From Buddleja alternifolia (Eukaryota; Streptophyta; Magnoliopsida; Lamiales; Scrophulariaceae): a stretch of DNA of 64,000 bases. This document shows positions 34,921 to 46,580 of the stretch, one piece after another. Below the pieces are notes generated by a model. That model was not told the DNA's origin, ran no database searches, and saw only the letters and a program-made list of their open reading frames with translations. Each line of letters begins with the position of its first letter. Position 1 is the first letter of the stretch. Both the position numbers and the translations under genes were made by a program. Location of the stretch: contig CM033403.1 of the NCBI GenBank assembly GCA_019426215.1, positions 1,369,001 to 1,433,000 on the forward strand, given 5' to 3'.

Positions 34921-36551
34921 TGACACGACAAAATCCTAGCAAGAGAACTAGATCGTGTAAGTAGTAAAGTGGATGTTCAAGTCCGGGGTTATCGTATCTG
35001 CAGGGACAACTATAATCTAAGTACCAAGACTACTGTATTACCCAATTCTAAGTTAGATCGGTTGATAAAAGGTTTGATTTAAACTAATTTAACTACGTTA
35101 AGCACTACAATAAGGTATAACCAAATAAGTGGAAGAAACGATAGAAGATAAGCGATTAAGGCACATGGTTCAACCATTTATGTATTTCGATTGTGATTAA
35201 GGTTCTATTGGATTATTAGATGGATTTAGCCAAGGCGAAATTCCCTAACATACGTACTACCCAATCTCTTGGCATAGCAACCCTACCTTAGTTAACGATT
35301 TCCTATATATCTCTATATGAAAACCCGTCTTAACAAAGATGCATTTAAGGTCTAGGAATTCCCCACGTGAATGGAAAGCCACCTAAAGAAACCGAGTCTA
35401 TCTCTAGTCGGTTTAACTATAGGGTATTCAATATTTATATCTTCCCTAGGTTATTATCTCTCGATCTCTAACCTAGGCATTTTATCGAACACTTGGTGAT
35501 CAAACAAGTGAAGCATTGAGATCAACTATTGAATACATAACTAAAACCAACATTAATCCAATAAATACCAAAACAACAACAATCAAAATAACATAAACGG
35601 CCTAGCCACGGCCTTAATCAAATGCGTTTAGCTCATGTTCATGTCACAAATATGGATTTGAATCATACAAGTCATTGTAAAGAGTTGGACAAGTTTATGA
35701 AATAAAGATATAACAACTCCCAAATAACCGTGATGAAGTGGATCCCTCGATGAAATCTCCGTCGTCTTGCAAATCCGGGCTTTCAAAGAGACGTTGTGGC
35801 CTTCTATCTTCTCTCCAAGGTGTTTCTCTCCTCCCTTTTGGTGTTTGGATGCTCTCAAGTGTCTATATTTGTAGAAATGACCTGAATGGTCTATTTATAG
35901 ACAAGTCCGCCGCCTCGAACGCCGCGGCGTTGGGTGTTGAACGCCACGGCATTCCATTCTACTTATCATCGCTGCAGCGTTGGGTGTTGAACGCCGCGGT
36001 GTTCCCCTGCTGCTCCGTCCAGTTTTGGTAAAATATGCATAACTTTCTCTACCGATGTCGGAATACACGGATTCAAGTTGCTTTAGAATCCTAAAACAAA
36101 TATATACAACTCTCAAGAAGACACCATGGTCCAAATCTGTTGTTAAAGATGATAAAAATATCTCACAAGTCACTGCATGAGAAAACTCCATCGTAAGACG
36201 TCTCGTCCGATGACTTTTTCACCTCCTTCCCTACATATCTGATCTTTGTCTTCAACATAAGAAATGTACCTTTGCCTCTTATCTTTCCATTGGTAAACCA
36301 AGTGTGTAATTTGGACATGGTTAGAGAAATTGATTCCAAAAACTCCAGCACTGCGCAGACAGCATTTTACCTTGTGTTGTATCTTTTTGCATGATTTACC
36401 TTCAATCCTTGTTTTTCCTCCAAATGATATGTTATTCTAGAAAATATGAGAAAACAAGGGTCCAAGCATCATATGTCATCAAATTATCAAGAAAACAATC
36501 AAAATCAAGTCAATAAACGGGGGAAAACTAGTGTAAAAATAACATATATCA
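34921..36551 (-). repeat. Athila-like LTR (5' LTR of the minus-strand element)
   Basis: 1631 bp; on the minus strand it starts TGATATATGTTATTTTTACAC and ends GATTTTGTCGTGTCA, next to the primer site. No second copy is present in the window. A GC-rich pair of imperfect repeats (cgccgcggcgtt...gttgaacgcc) lies at 35910-36010. Confidence 0.85.
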
Positions 36552-36653
36552 CTTGACATATTATCAAATAAATAGAAAGAAAAGAAAATATATATAAAAA
36601 ATGTAAATATAAGTTATATGAATATCTCAATAAATATTAATGAACTTCAAAAA
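36552..36653. repeat. Right arm of the ~105-bp direct repeat
   Basis: It matches 30602-30706. Immediately afterwards the sequence continues as agatttgactgag, which is absent on the left side, where filler and element DNA follow. Confidence 0.85.
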
Positions 36654-38805
36654 AGATTTGACTGAGACATAGAGACATGAACTTCAAGCCATAGAGACAT
36701 GAGAAAAAGAGAAATTATAGTCTCGTGAAGGCTTGCTCGTACAACATTCCTATAATGGGAGTGTCTTGTTCCATAGGCATCAATTGGGGGTCAGTGTATG
36801 TGTAGAGAGTCTAGACATGTGTAGTGTGAAGACTGAACTACCCCGCTGGATTCCATGTTGGTTTCGTATGGAACTTGGAAACCTTAAGGTTACGTAGTTT
36901 AGATAATCCCTAAGACCTGAGATGTCATTGCTGCAATGGGTTCAGCCCACTGCACTTTGATCATATTCCAAATTCTAGGAGAATCACGAGAAGGGATAAT
37001 GTAGACGTACGACGGAACAAATGACATCAAAAGGGGATCTATTCACTATACAGATACTGAGAGATTCCCAATGTTGTTGTATGACATACATGACCAGTGA
37101 AATTTTTTTGGCCAAAGTATCGATATCGTTAAGAAGGAGTGGTGATCCTTCTTAGATAGCAAAGGTCACTATGATCACAACACCGACATAATTAGTTAAG
37201 TTAATTGAGTTTCGACTGAACCCAAACTCTAGACTTGGATCTAAGAAATAATGGAAGAAGTGACTCATATGAAGATCGTAACTTGGAGAGGTCATGCGCT
37301 ATAATCATTTATGTCTAGGTCTTCATGACGACGTTGCTAGATATTGAATCATGATCGGTGGGAGCCTTGAGTCGAGTTTGGTAATAAGACTCAAGACCTT
37401 AATTAATTATCTCTTTTATAATTATTTAAGCCTTTGGGAGAGATCTCAATGCTAGCATGTAAATGAACCTAAGGGGTCACACGCTTAACTCAAGTATGAA
37501 TCTCCTTATGGAATAGTTAATTTTTAAGTAGAATTAATTGTGTGGAATTAATCCTTAGTGGATTAGACTAATTTATTAGTGGAATTAATAAAATTAGAAT
37601 TAATCATATATGAATTAAATTAATTCTAGTGGAATTAATTAATTAGTTTGATTAATGAAAGAAAAAATAAATAAGAGTATTAATTAATTATCCTATGTGG
37701 ATTGATTAATTAAAGACAAAGTGATTAATTGTCTTGTGTAGATAAATTAGTTATGAATTTCAAGTAGAATAATAATTAAAGGAAGTCAAATCAAATAATA
37801 TCTTGTGTAGAATATTATTTGGATTAAGAATTGATTTGGATACAAATGGAAAGAGATCAAGAAGGAAAAGAATGTGACAAGTCAAATCCCTAGTGAGAGA
37901 GAAAGGGGGGGGGGGCTAAAAGTTGGGGAGAGGCGTGCGCCTCTCATACACATATATGCATACTCTCAATTGCTTTGTGCAATTTTTCTCCTCTCTTTGC
38001 ATTAGAGTCTATAAACACTTTTTCCTACCTTATTTTTCATAAGCCAAATTAGTGTGAATTTAGCTAGCACTCAATCATATCATGAGATTCAAGAAATACT
38101 TGGTGTGTGGATAAACTTAGATACACGACACTTGGAATATTTAAAGGATTTATCTGTAGAAACGAAAAGCTTGAAGGGCGACATTTTCAGAGGTGTCCAA
38201 CTTGGAGTTCTTTGGTTTCGTAGTGTGAGATAATCCTTAGACCTGAGATGTCATTGGAAAAGGTACTATCCACTATACTTTGATATGCACGTGCACTCCA
38301 GGAGAGTCATATGGCGTGTATGTTGGGTATAGTCTAGTAATACAGCGGGACAAGTGACAGTCAGAAGGGATTCATGCAAGGTCACGAGTACCCGGTATTT
38401 CCTATGTTGTTGAGTGAAGCTGAATGATCGAAAAGTCTCTGGCTAGAACATAGACTTATAAGAGGGATTGGTGATCCCTACTTAGAAGACCGGATCATTA
38501 GTGGAACAAACATAGTCATAATTTCTGAGGCTATTAGGGTTTCGACCGTCGCCACGTCCAAGGTCTTAGACGGGAAAAAGATGGAGGGATTCGACTCACA
38601 CAAAGAACGAAATCTGGATAGGTTTGAATTTTCATCGTTAACATCTAGAAAGTTGTGGCGACATTGCTAGACATCGAACCACGACCAATAGGTGTCTTGC
38701 GTTAATTGGTGAAATTAATCCAAGACCTAGTTAATTATTATGAATAATTAATCTAGCCTATGGAAGGACTTATTGGTAGCTTGTTAATGAGCATAAGGGG
38801 TCACT
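36654..38805. repeat. Two diverged LTR-type modules
   Basis: I see no coding frame. A block around 36890-37480 is alignable by eye with 38215-38805: both contain the phrase agataatccytaagacctgagatgtcattg (yt variable), then cactttgat, then a gtggtgatccttcttag-like phrase, then aaggggtcac. Spacing is about 1.3 kb. The 37860-38100 part has a G11 run and leader-like sequence. They look like old tandem LTRs or an LTR pair of a lost element; the second is interrupted by the CACTA transposon and resumes at 46386. Confidence 0.5.
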
Positions 38806-38819
38806 ATCTACTACAGAAA

Positions 38820-38985
38820 TGACCTATTACAGCGGTTTTAACCGCTGTAATTGGTTTACGCCTATTACAACGGTTTTTTAACCGCTGTAATAGGGACCAA
38901 TTACAGCGGTTACGGAAATAACCGCTGTAATTGGGTTACCTATTACAGCGGTTATTTCCGTAACCACTATAATAAGTGTATTTAT
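38820..38985. repeat. CACTA left subterminal palindromic repeats
   Basis: Several attacagcggtt and aaccgctgtaat motifs alternate in opposite orientation, each pair able to fold into a short hairpin. They are known binding-site-like repeats of CACTA ends; here the spacing is about 20-40 bp. Confidence 0.8.
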
Positions 38986-39556
38986 TTAATTTTTTTTTTG
39001 GACACTCTATTATAGCGGTTATGGGAATAACTGCTATAACACGTTATTTTTTATTTTTTTTTAATTATTTTCCTAACTGTACTGTACAAAATTTATTGTA
39101 ACCAGCTTCCCATAAGCTCAAAATTCAACACACTAACACAACAAACCATAAAAACCAATTCAACAGAAACAACAAACTAAAACCCAAAATTAACTTTCAC
39201 CAAATGATCATCTCTACAAAAACCAATTCTTTCATCCTAACAACAAATCAAATTTTATGTATAATCTCCAACAAATGATAACGAGTTTACAATCAACCAA
39301 TTAAACCTTTAAAGACAACAAATCAAATAAAAATTACAACAATTTACAACTTACACCATACCAAAAGCGCATTGAAAAATGTATTGTGCCAATTCGCAAC
39401 GTACATCATCAAGTTGCTCTATCGAGTAAGTGATGTATTGACAATCAAGAAAGTACTGCAAGATAGAGATTGAAAACCCAACAAAGGTTTAATAACTTAA
39501 AAAGGGAAATTAGAATTTGATGATGAGTATTAATTAGGATTATGCATACTGTTGGT

Positions 39557-41078
39557 GGGATTATATGTTCTCCGTGGCTAATAATATCCTTCATGAATTT
39601 CATCATGAAGAAGCCACAATCTTCATCGTTTAACTGTATGGGGCACTACAAAATTGAAATCAAAATTGTATTAGAACAATAACTTTTATACGAATAATCT
39701 CTTGAAAATATAAAATTACACTAACCTTTATACAAGTCCATTTACAGGCCTTGTTTTTGGATTTGATCTTTTGGGTGTTACGATTTGCACGAAACATCAA
39801 CACAGCACTGTTAAAAACATCAAAAAACAACGAAAGATGTCAATATAAAGCAAATATATATGTGAAATCTAGGAAGATATATACACATTAAAATCAATAT
39901 TAAATATAATGGATACATTGATTGAATGAAAAACTTACTGATTGATTGTTTCTTTCATATCATGTCGATTATTCGGATCACTGTGCATAGAATCCAGATA
40001 ATAAACGATCTCTTTAATTGGATCAATCACAAGCAACACCCAATGTCCCCTAAAAATCATTCAAAAGATAAGTTTAAAATTAGTTTTGCGTACGTAACAA
40101 ATTTTACAAAATAAAGTTGGGTTTTTAGTAGCTCACCCGGTGTTGTAAGGTTCAATAAACAACTTCCCGTCTGCACAATCTTTCATGGCATTTGTTACAT
40201 ATTGCGCTTGTAAGATACGCTGAGAGGGATTAATACCTGCTCTTGCAGCTATAGCATGTGGGCTAAGGAACCCGAAATTATTTGCTTTCTCTTCGAGGAC
40301 CACGTACTTAACCCACAAACACCTAAATTGAGCATAAAATAAATTTGAGCAACGAAAATAAACATAGTTCAAATTAATGCAGCAAAATAATTTAAAAACT
40401 TACTTTTTTTTAATTCATATTTAAAAACTTACTTGATGTAAACTGAAATGATAGAGACTCCTATCTGTTCTTTACGCAAAAAGTGACAGATCTCCTCCCG
40501 CCCAAGAGGGTTCGTTATTATAGATTGCCTCGGGAATGTCTATAGTGACCTGTTGTTCAATAGGCATTATCTGCAGGTACCTTTCAAGAGTTACAAGTGG
40601 CTGAGGGCGTTGATCAGCTGTTACAACGTCTGTTGCTCTGTCATCTTCACGTGAAGGGTTGGCCACTTGAGGTGTTCGTTTGACAGCTGAGTGCTTCGTC
40701 ATCTCTGATTTATTTTTTCTGATGAATTGGATTTTCCAAGAGACTATTTAAGCAAAGAAAACAAAACGTGAATGTTACAAACCAAAGTATATTTAGTAAC
40801 CTTAAACAATTGTTATAATTTATTAATGGCTATTAATAATTACGTACCGATGCATCACTGACAGTGACAAGACTCTTAGGCCAAGCAACAATGTATCCCA
40901 CAGCCTCAGAAACTGTGAACACTCCTTCATCAGCGAGAGGGACTGGTAGGGGTGCAATATCTTCAATTGCAATGTCAATCATCACTTTCACAAGGTGGGT
41001 GGGTAATGGACGTGTATGCAGTGTTCTATCATCTGATCGATTGTACATTTGTCCTTTAGAAAAAATATATAGTACCAA
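39557..41078 (-). pseudogene. CACTA accessory gene: ULP1-like C48 cysteine protease
   Basis: Minus-strand exon pieces. 41078-40833 holds the phrase LADEGVFTVSEAVGYIVAWPKSLV, found in the N-terminal part of CACTA-encoded ULP proteins. 40702-40472 and 40372-40133 follow. Beyond an intron, about 40072-39935 encodes GHWVLLVIDPIKEIVYYLDS, and near 39660-39560 CPIQLNDEDCGFFMMKFMKDII. Together these show the His, Asp and Cys of the Ulp1/SENP catalytic triad and the upstream Gln. Ulp1-type enzymes cut SUMO-like proteins; their role in transposons is unknown. Exon joins are by eye and one or more in-frame stops are present near 39750, so it may be inactive. Confidence 0.7.
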
Positions 41079-41270
41079 ATAACGCCACCACTATTTTAGA
41101 AAAAATTCGGCAGAGTAACGACGCAAAAATTTCTACCAAGTTCTCGACTTAATCTTCCCCCAAAATTGCAAACAACAAAACCAATCTATCAATTCTTTCA
41201 CAAAACCAATCAAACTTCACAAAACCATGAATGCATTAAACGATGTCAACAAAACAACACATATTGATCC
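41075..41270 (-). repeat. Copy A of a leader repeat shared by both CACTA genes
   Basis: The phrase gaaaaaattcggcagagtaa, then tttctaccaagttctcgac, and the stretch to aaccatgaatgcattaaacg, recur at about 44933-45105, with a shorter copy at 44775-44850. On the minus strand copy A lies just upstream of the ULP-like gene and the other copies just upstream of the transposase gene. GA-rich and GGTGGTGGCGG-rich sequence follows both (41355-41490 and 45675-46080). Confidence 0.8.
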
Positions 41271-41601
41271 AATCACGATACATAATCAAAATACATATCA
41301 ACAAACAGGCTATACTTATGATATGTATTCAAATAATAATACTTGTTATCTTATAGAGAGAGCGAGAGAGAAGAAGCTTACGGTGGTGGTGGTGGTGGTG
41401 GTAGCGGCGGAGGCGGCGGTGGTGGTCGTAGAGGCGGAGGAGAGAGCGGCTGTGGCTGTGGCGGTGGTGGTGGTGGTGGCGGCGGTATACAATATCGACC
41501 TACAAAAGCCAAAAAATAGAAGTTAGTTTCATATAGCAACAACATAATTTTTCAATCCATACACTAACAAGAGACGCCCTGACCCATACACTAACAAGTG
41601 C

Positions 41602-44600
41602 TTATATGAAGTAGCAAAAAAGTTTAGGAAATAAGTCTATCATATAATTATCACATAAGTTCAAATACCTTTCATCGTTTTCTTTTTGTCGTTGGCTTAG
41701 TAGTCTTTTGCTTTCCCTCAGTACGACCCTTTTGTTTAGTACGTCGACGAACAGATAGATTAATCCATATCCCTGTTGGTGATCTTGTCGCATATACAAT
41801 TCATCATCACTGATATCCAAGTCACCATCACTATCAGTGGCTTGTGAATCACATAAGATAGGATTTTCTCCATCATCATCACTATATGAACCATCATCCT
41901 CAATACAAGTATTTTTGTTTGCCGATAAAACAATTGACCACCTCTTATCAATAGGATCGGTGACCAAAAACACTTGCTTAGCTTGTGATGCCAAAATGAA
42001 AGGTTCATCTTTGTATCCCACTCTTTCAAGGTCTACTCGAGTGAAGCCTAATTCACTATTATCGACACCATTTTTATTATCAGCCCACCTACACCCAAAT
42101 ACAGGCACCCGAAACTAACTATAATCCCGCTCCCTTATATGTTCAATCATCCCATAATATGATAAATGGGCATAGATAGGGTTATTATCTCTCGCACTTG
42201 AGATATGCATTGCTTGAGCTACAAGACTCACCCACTATTCTACATTGTACTCCGTTCATCTTGGTCTTTTGTATAGAATGTGGGACCATTTATACGATAA
42301 CCTGAATGACAAAATACAAGTCTGCCCGGACCCATCGACAACCGTGCCAATTTATATGAAACTGAAAGTGGATTCTCGTTCTGTTTCTCTTGAATATGCT
42401 TTCGGAACCAATAAGAGAAACTCTTATTATGCTCTCTTGAAATCCAACTCTCATTTTTATTTGGATTTAATCTCCTAAGTTGGTCCTTGTGCTCTTCAAC
42501 ATATGGCTCAACTTCATCGGTGTTGTGGGGCACATATAGGTGTGCCTGATCCCTTTGCGTGCAAGGAACACTAACTAATTGCTTTCCAAGTACACTTTCT
42601 CCTTCTGTTCTCCCTCCTACAACATGAGACTTTGGAAGCTCTGCAACGTTAGAATCTTTCAGATATTCTGTGCAAAATGTAATCGCTTCATCAACTATGT
42701 ACCGTTCAACAATTCAACCTTCCGTTCAGGATCAGACACCTTGTTCCACATTGTTTTGAAGAAGAAACATAATGAGGTTATAGTTTCTCTTACCTTTTTT
42801 TGGCAAAATGGCCCGTATAGCAATTGGTAGCAAATGATCCATGATCACATGACAATCGTGAGTCTTCATGTGCTTTAGCTTCAAGTCCTTCATTGATACA
42901 AGACTGCTAATGTTTGAAGAATACCCTTCTGGAACTTTCACTCCATTAAGAAACTCACATAATGTAATTTTTTCTTTCCTGGATAGAGTGTGAGCTGTTG
43001 GAGGCAAATAAGTACGTTTTCCCTTATTTGTTAGTGCCAATTTTTCTCTAATCTTCATTTCAACCAAGTCTAACCTTGCCTTTACGCCATCTTTTATCTT
43101 TTCGGGCACATTTAGAAGTGTACCAATGACACTATAAAATACATTTTTCTTAATATGCATAATATCAACAAAATGTCTAACATGTAAAGACGTCCAATAC
43201 GGCAACTCAAAGAAAATTGACCTTTTTTTCCTCCCAATTTTTGCAAGGCCACCTGCAAAAGTCTTTCCAAATTTGACCTCCAAGTCTTTTATATTCTCAA
43301 ACACTTCTTCACCAGTCAAGCACTTAGGAGCTCGGCCTTCTTCTATATTCCCATTGAAAGCTTTTTTCCACCGGCGATATCGATGGTTCCGATTTAGCCA
43401 TCTCCGATGCCCTTGGAATGCATATTTCTGAGAGTGTGTCAATCGATATTGATCTGTACTCTTGACACATATGGGGCATCCACATTGGCCATGTACACCA
43501 TATCCCTCGAGGTTTGCTTTTGCTGGAAAATCATTGATTGTTCCAAATAACATGACTCTGAGATTAAAATTTTCTTCTCTAAACCCGTCATATACTTGAA
43601 CACCGGTCTCCCACAACACGTTCAGATCCTTAATTAAAGGAGCCAAGTAGACATCTATATCATTTCCAGGTAGTTACGGCCCAGAAATGAGTATAGGCGT
43701 CATTATATGTTCTTGCTTTATGCATCGCGATGGGGGAAGGTTGTAGATCATCAAAATCACCGGCCATGTACTATGTGAGCTACTTTGCAAGCCATGAGGG
43801 TTCATGCCATCTGTAGCCAATACAAGGCCCAGTTTTCTTGATTCTTCACCAAATTCAGGGAAATCATCATCGATCTTTTTCCATTGAGGAGAATCTGAGG
43901 GGTGTCGAATCTTGTCATCTTCAATCCTTTCTTCAAGCCTTCTATCAGCATGCTATATCAAGTCCTTGGCTAACTCTTTACTACTGTACATGCGCTTAAA
44001 TTTTGGTATTATGGACAAATACCACATGGTTTTGACAGGAGCAGATCCATTCTTCTTGTACCGCGAGGCGCCACATTTCGGATAGACCTTCAATGGTGCA
44101 TAGTCAGTTCTAAACAATATGCAATCATTGAGACAAGCATGTATCCTCTCATATCCCATACCAATTGAGGTTAACATCTTCTTAGCCTCATAAGTACGAT
44201 TAGGTAACATATTATCCCCGAGTAGCATGCTTTTTAATAGATCAAGTAAGTCTGTGAAACTCTAATCACTCCACCCATTGTTGGCTTTTAACTTGTAGAG
44301 GTTTAGGACTGCTTTCAATCTTGTGAATTTACTACCACTATACAGTGATGTCTTTGAATCACTTGTCAAATTGTCAAACATCTTGGGACAATTTCGCAAA
44401 TCCTCCTCAATCAGATTTGTCATCTCCTCTAAACGATCAGGCTCATAATCATCCATGTCCAAATCCCGTGATCGATATGATGTACCACCCAAATCATCTG
44501 AGGTGGCACTGCTCTCACCGTGTCTTGTCCAACTCGTGTAGCTTTTATCAATTCCATTACACACCAAATGATCTTCCAATTCACGTGGACTAATTCTCTT

Positions 44601-44695
44601 TCCAAAACAACAACATTAACATGGGCAACTGATTCTTTCACCCCTTTCTCATATTGCTCCGACATACGATCCGCTAATATCTAACTTCGATCCAT
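41602..44695 (-). pseudogene. TNP2-type CACTA transposase, broken
   Basis: On the minus strand it starts MDRS at 44695 with a stop as codon 5 (Trp in the family), then the transposase-associated N-terminus, then the central Tnp2 region: 44228-43953 (LNDCILFRTDYAPLKVYPKCGASRYKK) and 43646-42732 (VMLFGTINDFPAKANLEGYG, CPICVKST, FFELPYWTSLHVRHFVDIMHIKKNV, GVKARLDLVEM, HDCHVIMDHLLPIAIR). Downstream are DUF4218- and DUF4216-type pieces at 42640-42240 and 42108-41602 (ELGFTRVDLERVGYKDEPFILASQAKQVF). Most lesions are in-frame stops where Trp or Lys is expected; a deletion removes part of the region near 42740. It could not transpose itself but derives from an autonomous element. Confidence 0.85.
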
Positions 44696-44774
44696 CTTGA
44701 TTCTGATTTTTCAACCACAACAAAACTAAACAACAAAACACTATAAAGTTTCTAAATTATTTGAACCACAATGC

Positions 44775-45105
44775 CCATTATTCTAGAAAAAATTCGGCAG
44801 AGTAACGACGTAAAAATTTCTACCAAGTTCTCGATTTAATCTTCCCCCAACCTTGGAACAAACAAAACTTAGATATTTCAACCACAACAAACCCAAACAA
44901 ATATATATGCAGTAAAACAAATAACAATGCCCATTATTCTAGAAAAAATTCGACAGAGTAATAACGCAAAAATTTCTACCAAGTTCTCGACTTAATCTTC
45001 CCCCAAAATTGCAACCAACAAAACCAATCCATCAATTCGTTCACAAAATCAATCGAACTTCACAAAACCATGAATGCATTAAACGATGTCAACAAAATAA
45101 TACAA
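44775..45105 (-). repeat. Copies B and C of the CACTA leader repeat
   Basis: Two successive copies (44775-44850 short, 44933-45105 long) of the repeat found at 41075-41270, upstream of the transposase start on the minus strand. They are likely 5' untranslated or promoter sequence shared by the two genes. Confidence 0.8.
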
Positions 45106-45159
45106 CGAAAATCCAATCATAATACCAACATATCATAGCATAAATCAAAAATCCAACAA

Positions 45160-45615
45160 TTAAGAAACCCCAATTAACATAACTTATATATAACAAATAC
45201 CCACATTATATAATTCACAAAACCAATTAATATAATCAACTATAACATAACAACAATCCACATTATAACATAATCAACTATAACATAACATAACATAACA
45301 AAAATCCACATTGTATAATTCACAAAACCCCAATTAACATAACATATATATAACAACAATCAAGAAATTAACATATAACCCACATTATATAATTCACAAA
45401 ACCTAATTAACATAACATATATATAACAACAATCAAGAAATTAACATATAACCCACATTATATAATTCACAAAATCCCAATTAACATAACATATATATAA
45501 CAACAATCAAGATATTAATATATAACCCACATTATATAATTCACAAAACCCCAATTAACATAACATATATATAACAACAATCAAGCTATTAACATATAAC
45601 CCTAATTATCATAAC
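45160..45615. repeat. ~74-bp AT-rich tandem repeats in CACTA element
   Basis: Three clear units (starting near 45370, 45443 and 45517) contain acccacattatataattcac, then aattaacataacatatatat, then aacaacaatcaag. Degenerate partial units lie to the left, from about 45160. Non-coding. Confidence 0.85.
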
Positions 45616-45674
45616 ACATATAAAATATACATAACATATATAAACATATATATATATAAGTATATACCTATAAG

Positions 45675-46036
45675 GTGAGAGAGAGTCGAGAGAGAGAGAC
45701 AAGCGACGCTCAGGTGGTGGCGGCGGCGGCGGCGAGGCGGTATAAGGTGGAGGTGGTGGCGGTATATGGTGGGTGTGGTGGTGGTGGTGGCGGCGGTTTC
45801 GACCGAGAAGAGTGAGAAAGAGTAGATAGAGAGAGAGAGAGTGAGAGAGGTGGGGGTGGAAGTGGTGGTGGTGGAGGAGTCGAGTGTGAGAGAGAGAGAG
45901 AGTAGAGAGAGATAGTCGAGTGAGAGAGAGAGAAAATGGGGGGAATTGGGGCCGCGGGTTTAATGTTTTGGGGAAAAATGGGAGGGGGGAGGATGGTGGT
46001 GGCGGCGGTGGCGGCGGTTGTGGTTAGTGGTGGTGG

Positions 46037-46075
<39 letters not shown>

Positions 46076-46110
46076 GGGGGGGAAAATGGGGGGGGGGATG
46101 GGTTTTTTTT
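45675..46110. repeat. GA-rich and GGT/GGC-rich low-complexity tract
   Basis: Runs of GAGAGA (longest near 46035-46070), GGTGGCGGCGG clusters, a G8 run and a T16 run. Frames that stay open here are composition artefacts. It probably lies in the leader of the transposase transcription unit. Confidence 0.8.
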
Positions 46111-46129
46111 TTTTTTTTAAATAGTTGTT

Positions 46130-46372
46130 CTTTGAAGAACCGCTATATCCGGTTCCGGCCTATTATAGCGGTTCTTCAAAGAACCGCTATAATAGACCAA
46201 TTAGAGCGGTTTTTTAAAGAACCGCTGTAATAGCCCGGAATCGGGTACAACGGTTCTTCAAAAAACCGCTGTAATAGGTCCCGCGGTAAGCCCTATTACA
46301 ACGGTTCACCAAAAAACCGCTGTAATAAGCCCCTCCGTTCAGCGATTTTCAAAAAATCGCTGTAATAGGCCA
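46130..46372. repeat. CACTA right subterminal palindromic repeats
   Basis: Alternating agcggttcttcaaaga and aaccgctgtaata motifs, at least eight pairs, corresponding to the left array at 38820-38985. Confidence 0.8.
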
Positions 46373-46385
46373 TTTTTGTATAGTA

Positions 46386-46580
46386 CCTATTGGCTAGTTA
46401 ATTATTTGTGAATTAATGAAGAGATTGATTAATTAGAATTAATTAATCGGGAAAAAGGAATAAATTAATTAAGTGGTCTTAATTAATAAAAGTCTTATAA
46501 TTTAATATTGAAATATTAAATTGGGAAAGGCTAGTTAATTAATTAATATGTGTGAAAAAGAATATATATATATATATATA
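46386..46580. other. Continuation of the LTR-type host after the CACTA insertion
   Basis: AT-rich sequence with repeated attaattaatt phrases like those at 37540-37720, fitting the U3-like part of the module interrupted at 38805. It ends in a TA dinucleotide run at 46565-46587. Confidence 0.45.

Larger units (their letters stand above)
30723..36551 (-). mobile_element. Athila-like Ty3/gypsy remnant, single LTR, no pol
   Basis: Minus orientation. One LTR (34921-36551) is followed on the minus strand by the primer-site phrase TTTTTGGCGCCGTTGCCGGG (about 34897-34918), which is characteristic of Athila elements. Then come gag (34785-33862) and protease (33861-32350), then directly the 3' region with a TTAAGTTTGGGGGTC-like tract (about 31980-31995) and a polypurine-type TTTGGGGGTAG at 30722-30737. 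Reverse transcriptase, RNase H and integrase are absent. The expected 3' LTR is missing; element sequence stops right after the polypurine tract. Confidence 0.85.
38806..46385 (-). mobile_element. En/Spm (CACTA) DNA transposon, 7.6 kb, decayed
   Basis: The left terminus reads ...TACTACAGAAATGACC and the right terminus, reverse-complemented, TACTATACAAAAATGGCC. These correspond to the clean CACTACTACAGAAATGACC end of the small relative at 47371, with the outermost bases mutated. The flanking triplets ACT and CCT are an imperfect 3-bp target duplication. Subterminal arrays of attacagcggtt...aaccgctgtaat lie at 38820-38985 and 46130-46372, the kind of repeats to which the accessory transposase binds in this superfamily. 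It carries a TNP2 pseudogene and a ULP1-like gene, both minus. Confidence 0.85.

Noticed and set aside
38802..38806. The literal CACTA at 38802-38806 as the exact start of the large transposon
   Set aside because: It belongs to the host phrase ggggtcac that also occurs in the related module (37475). Aligning with the clean end at 47371 places the start at about 38806 with mutated outer bases.
45936..46124. Gly/Val/Arg-rich frame in the GA/GGT tract, and similar frames at 41227-41526 and 48033-48362
   Set aside because: They are translations of simple repeats; amino-acid bias follows the repeat, with no domain.
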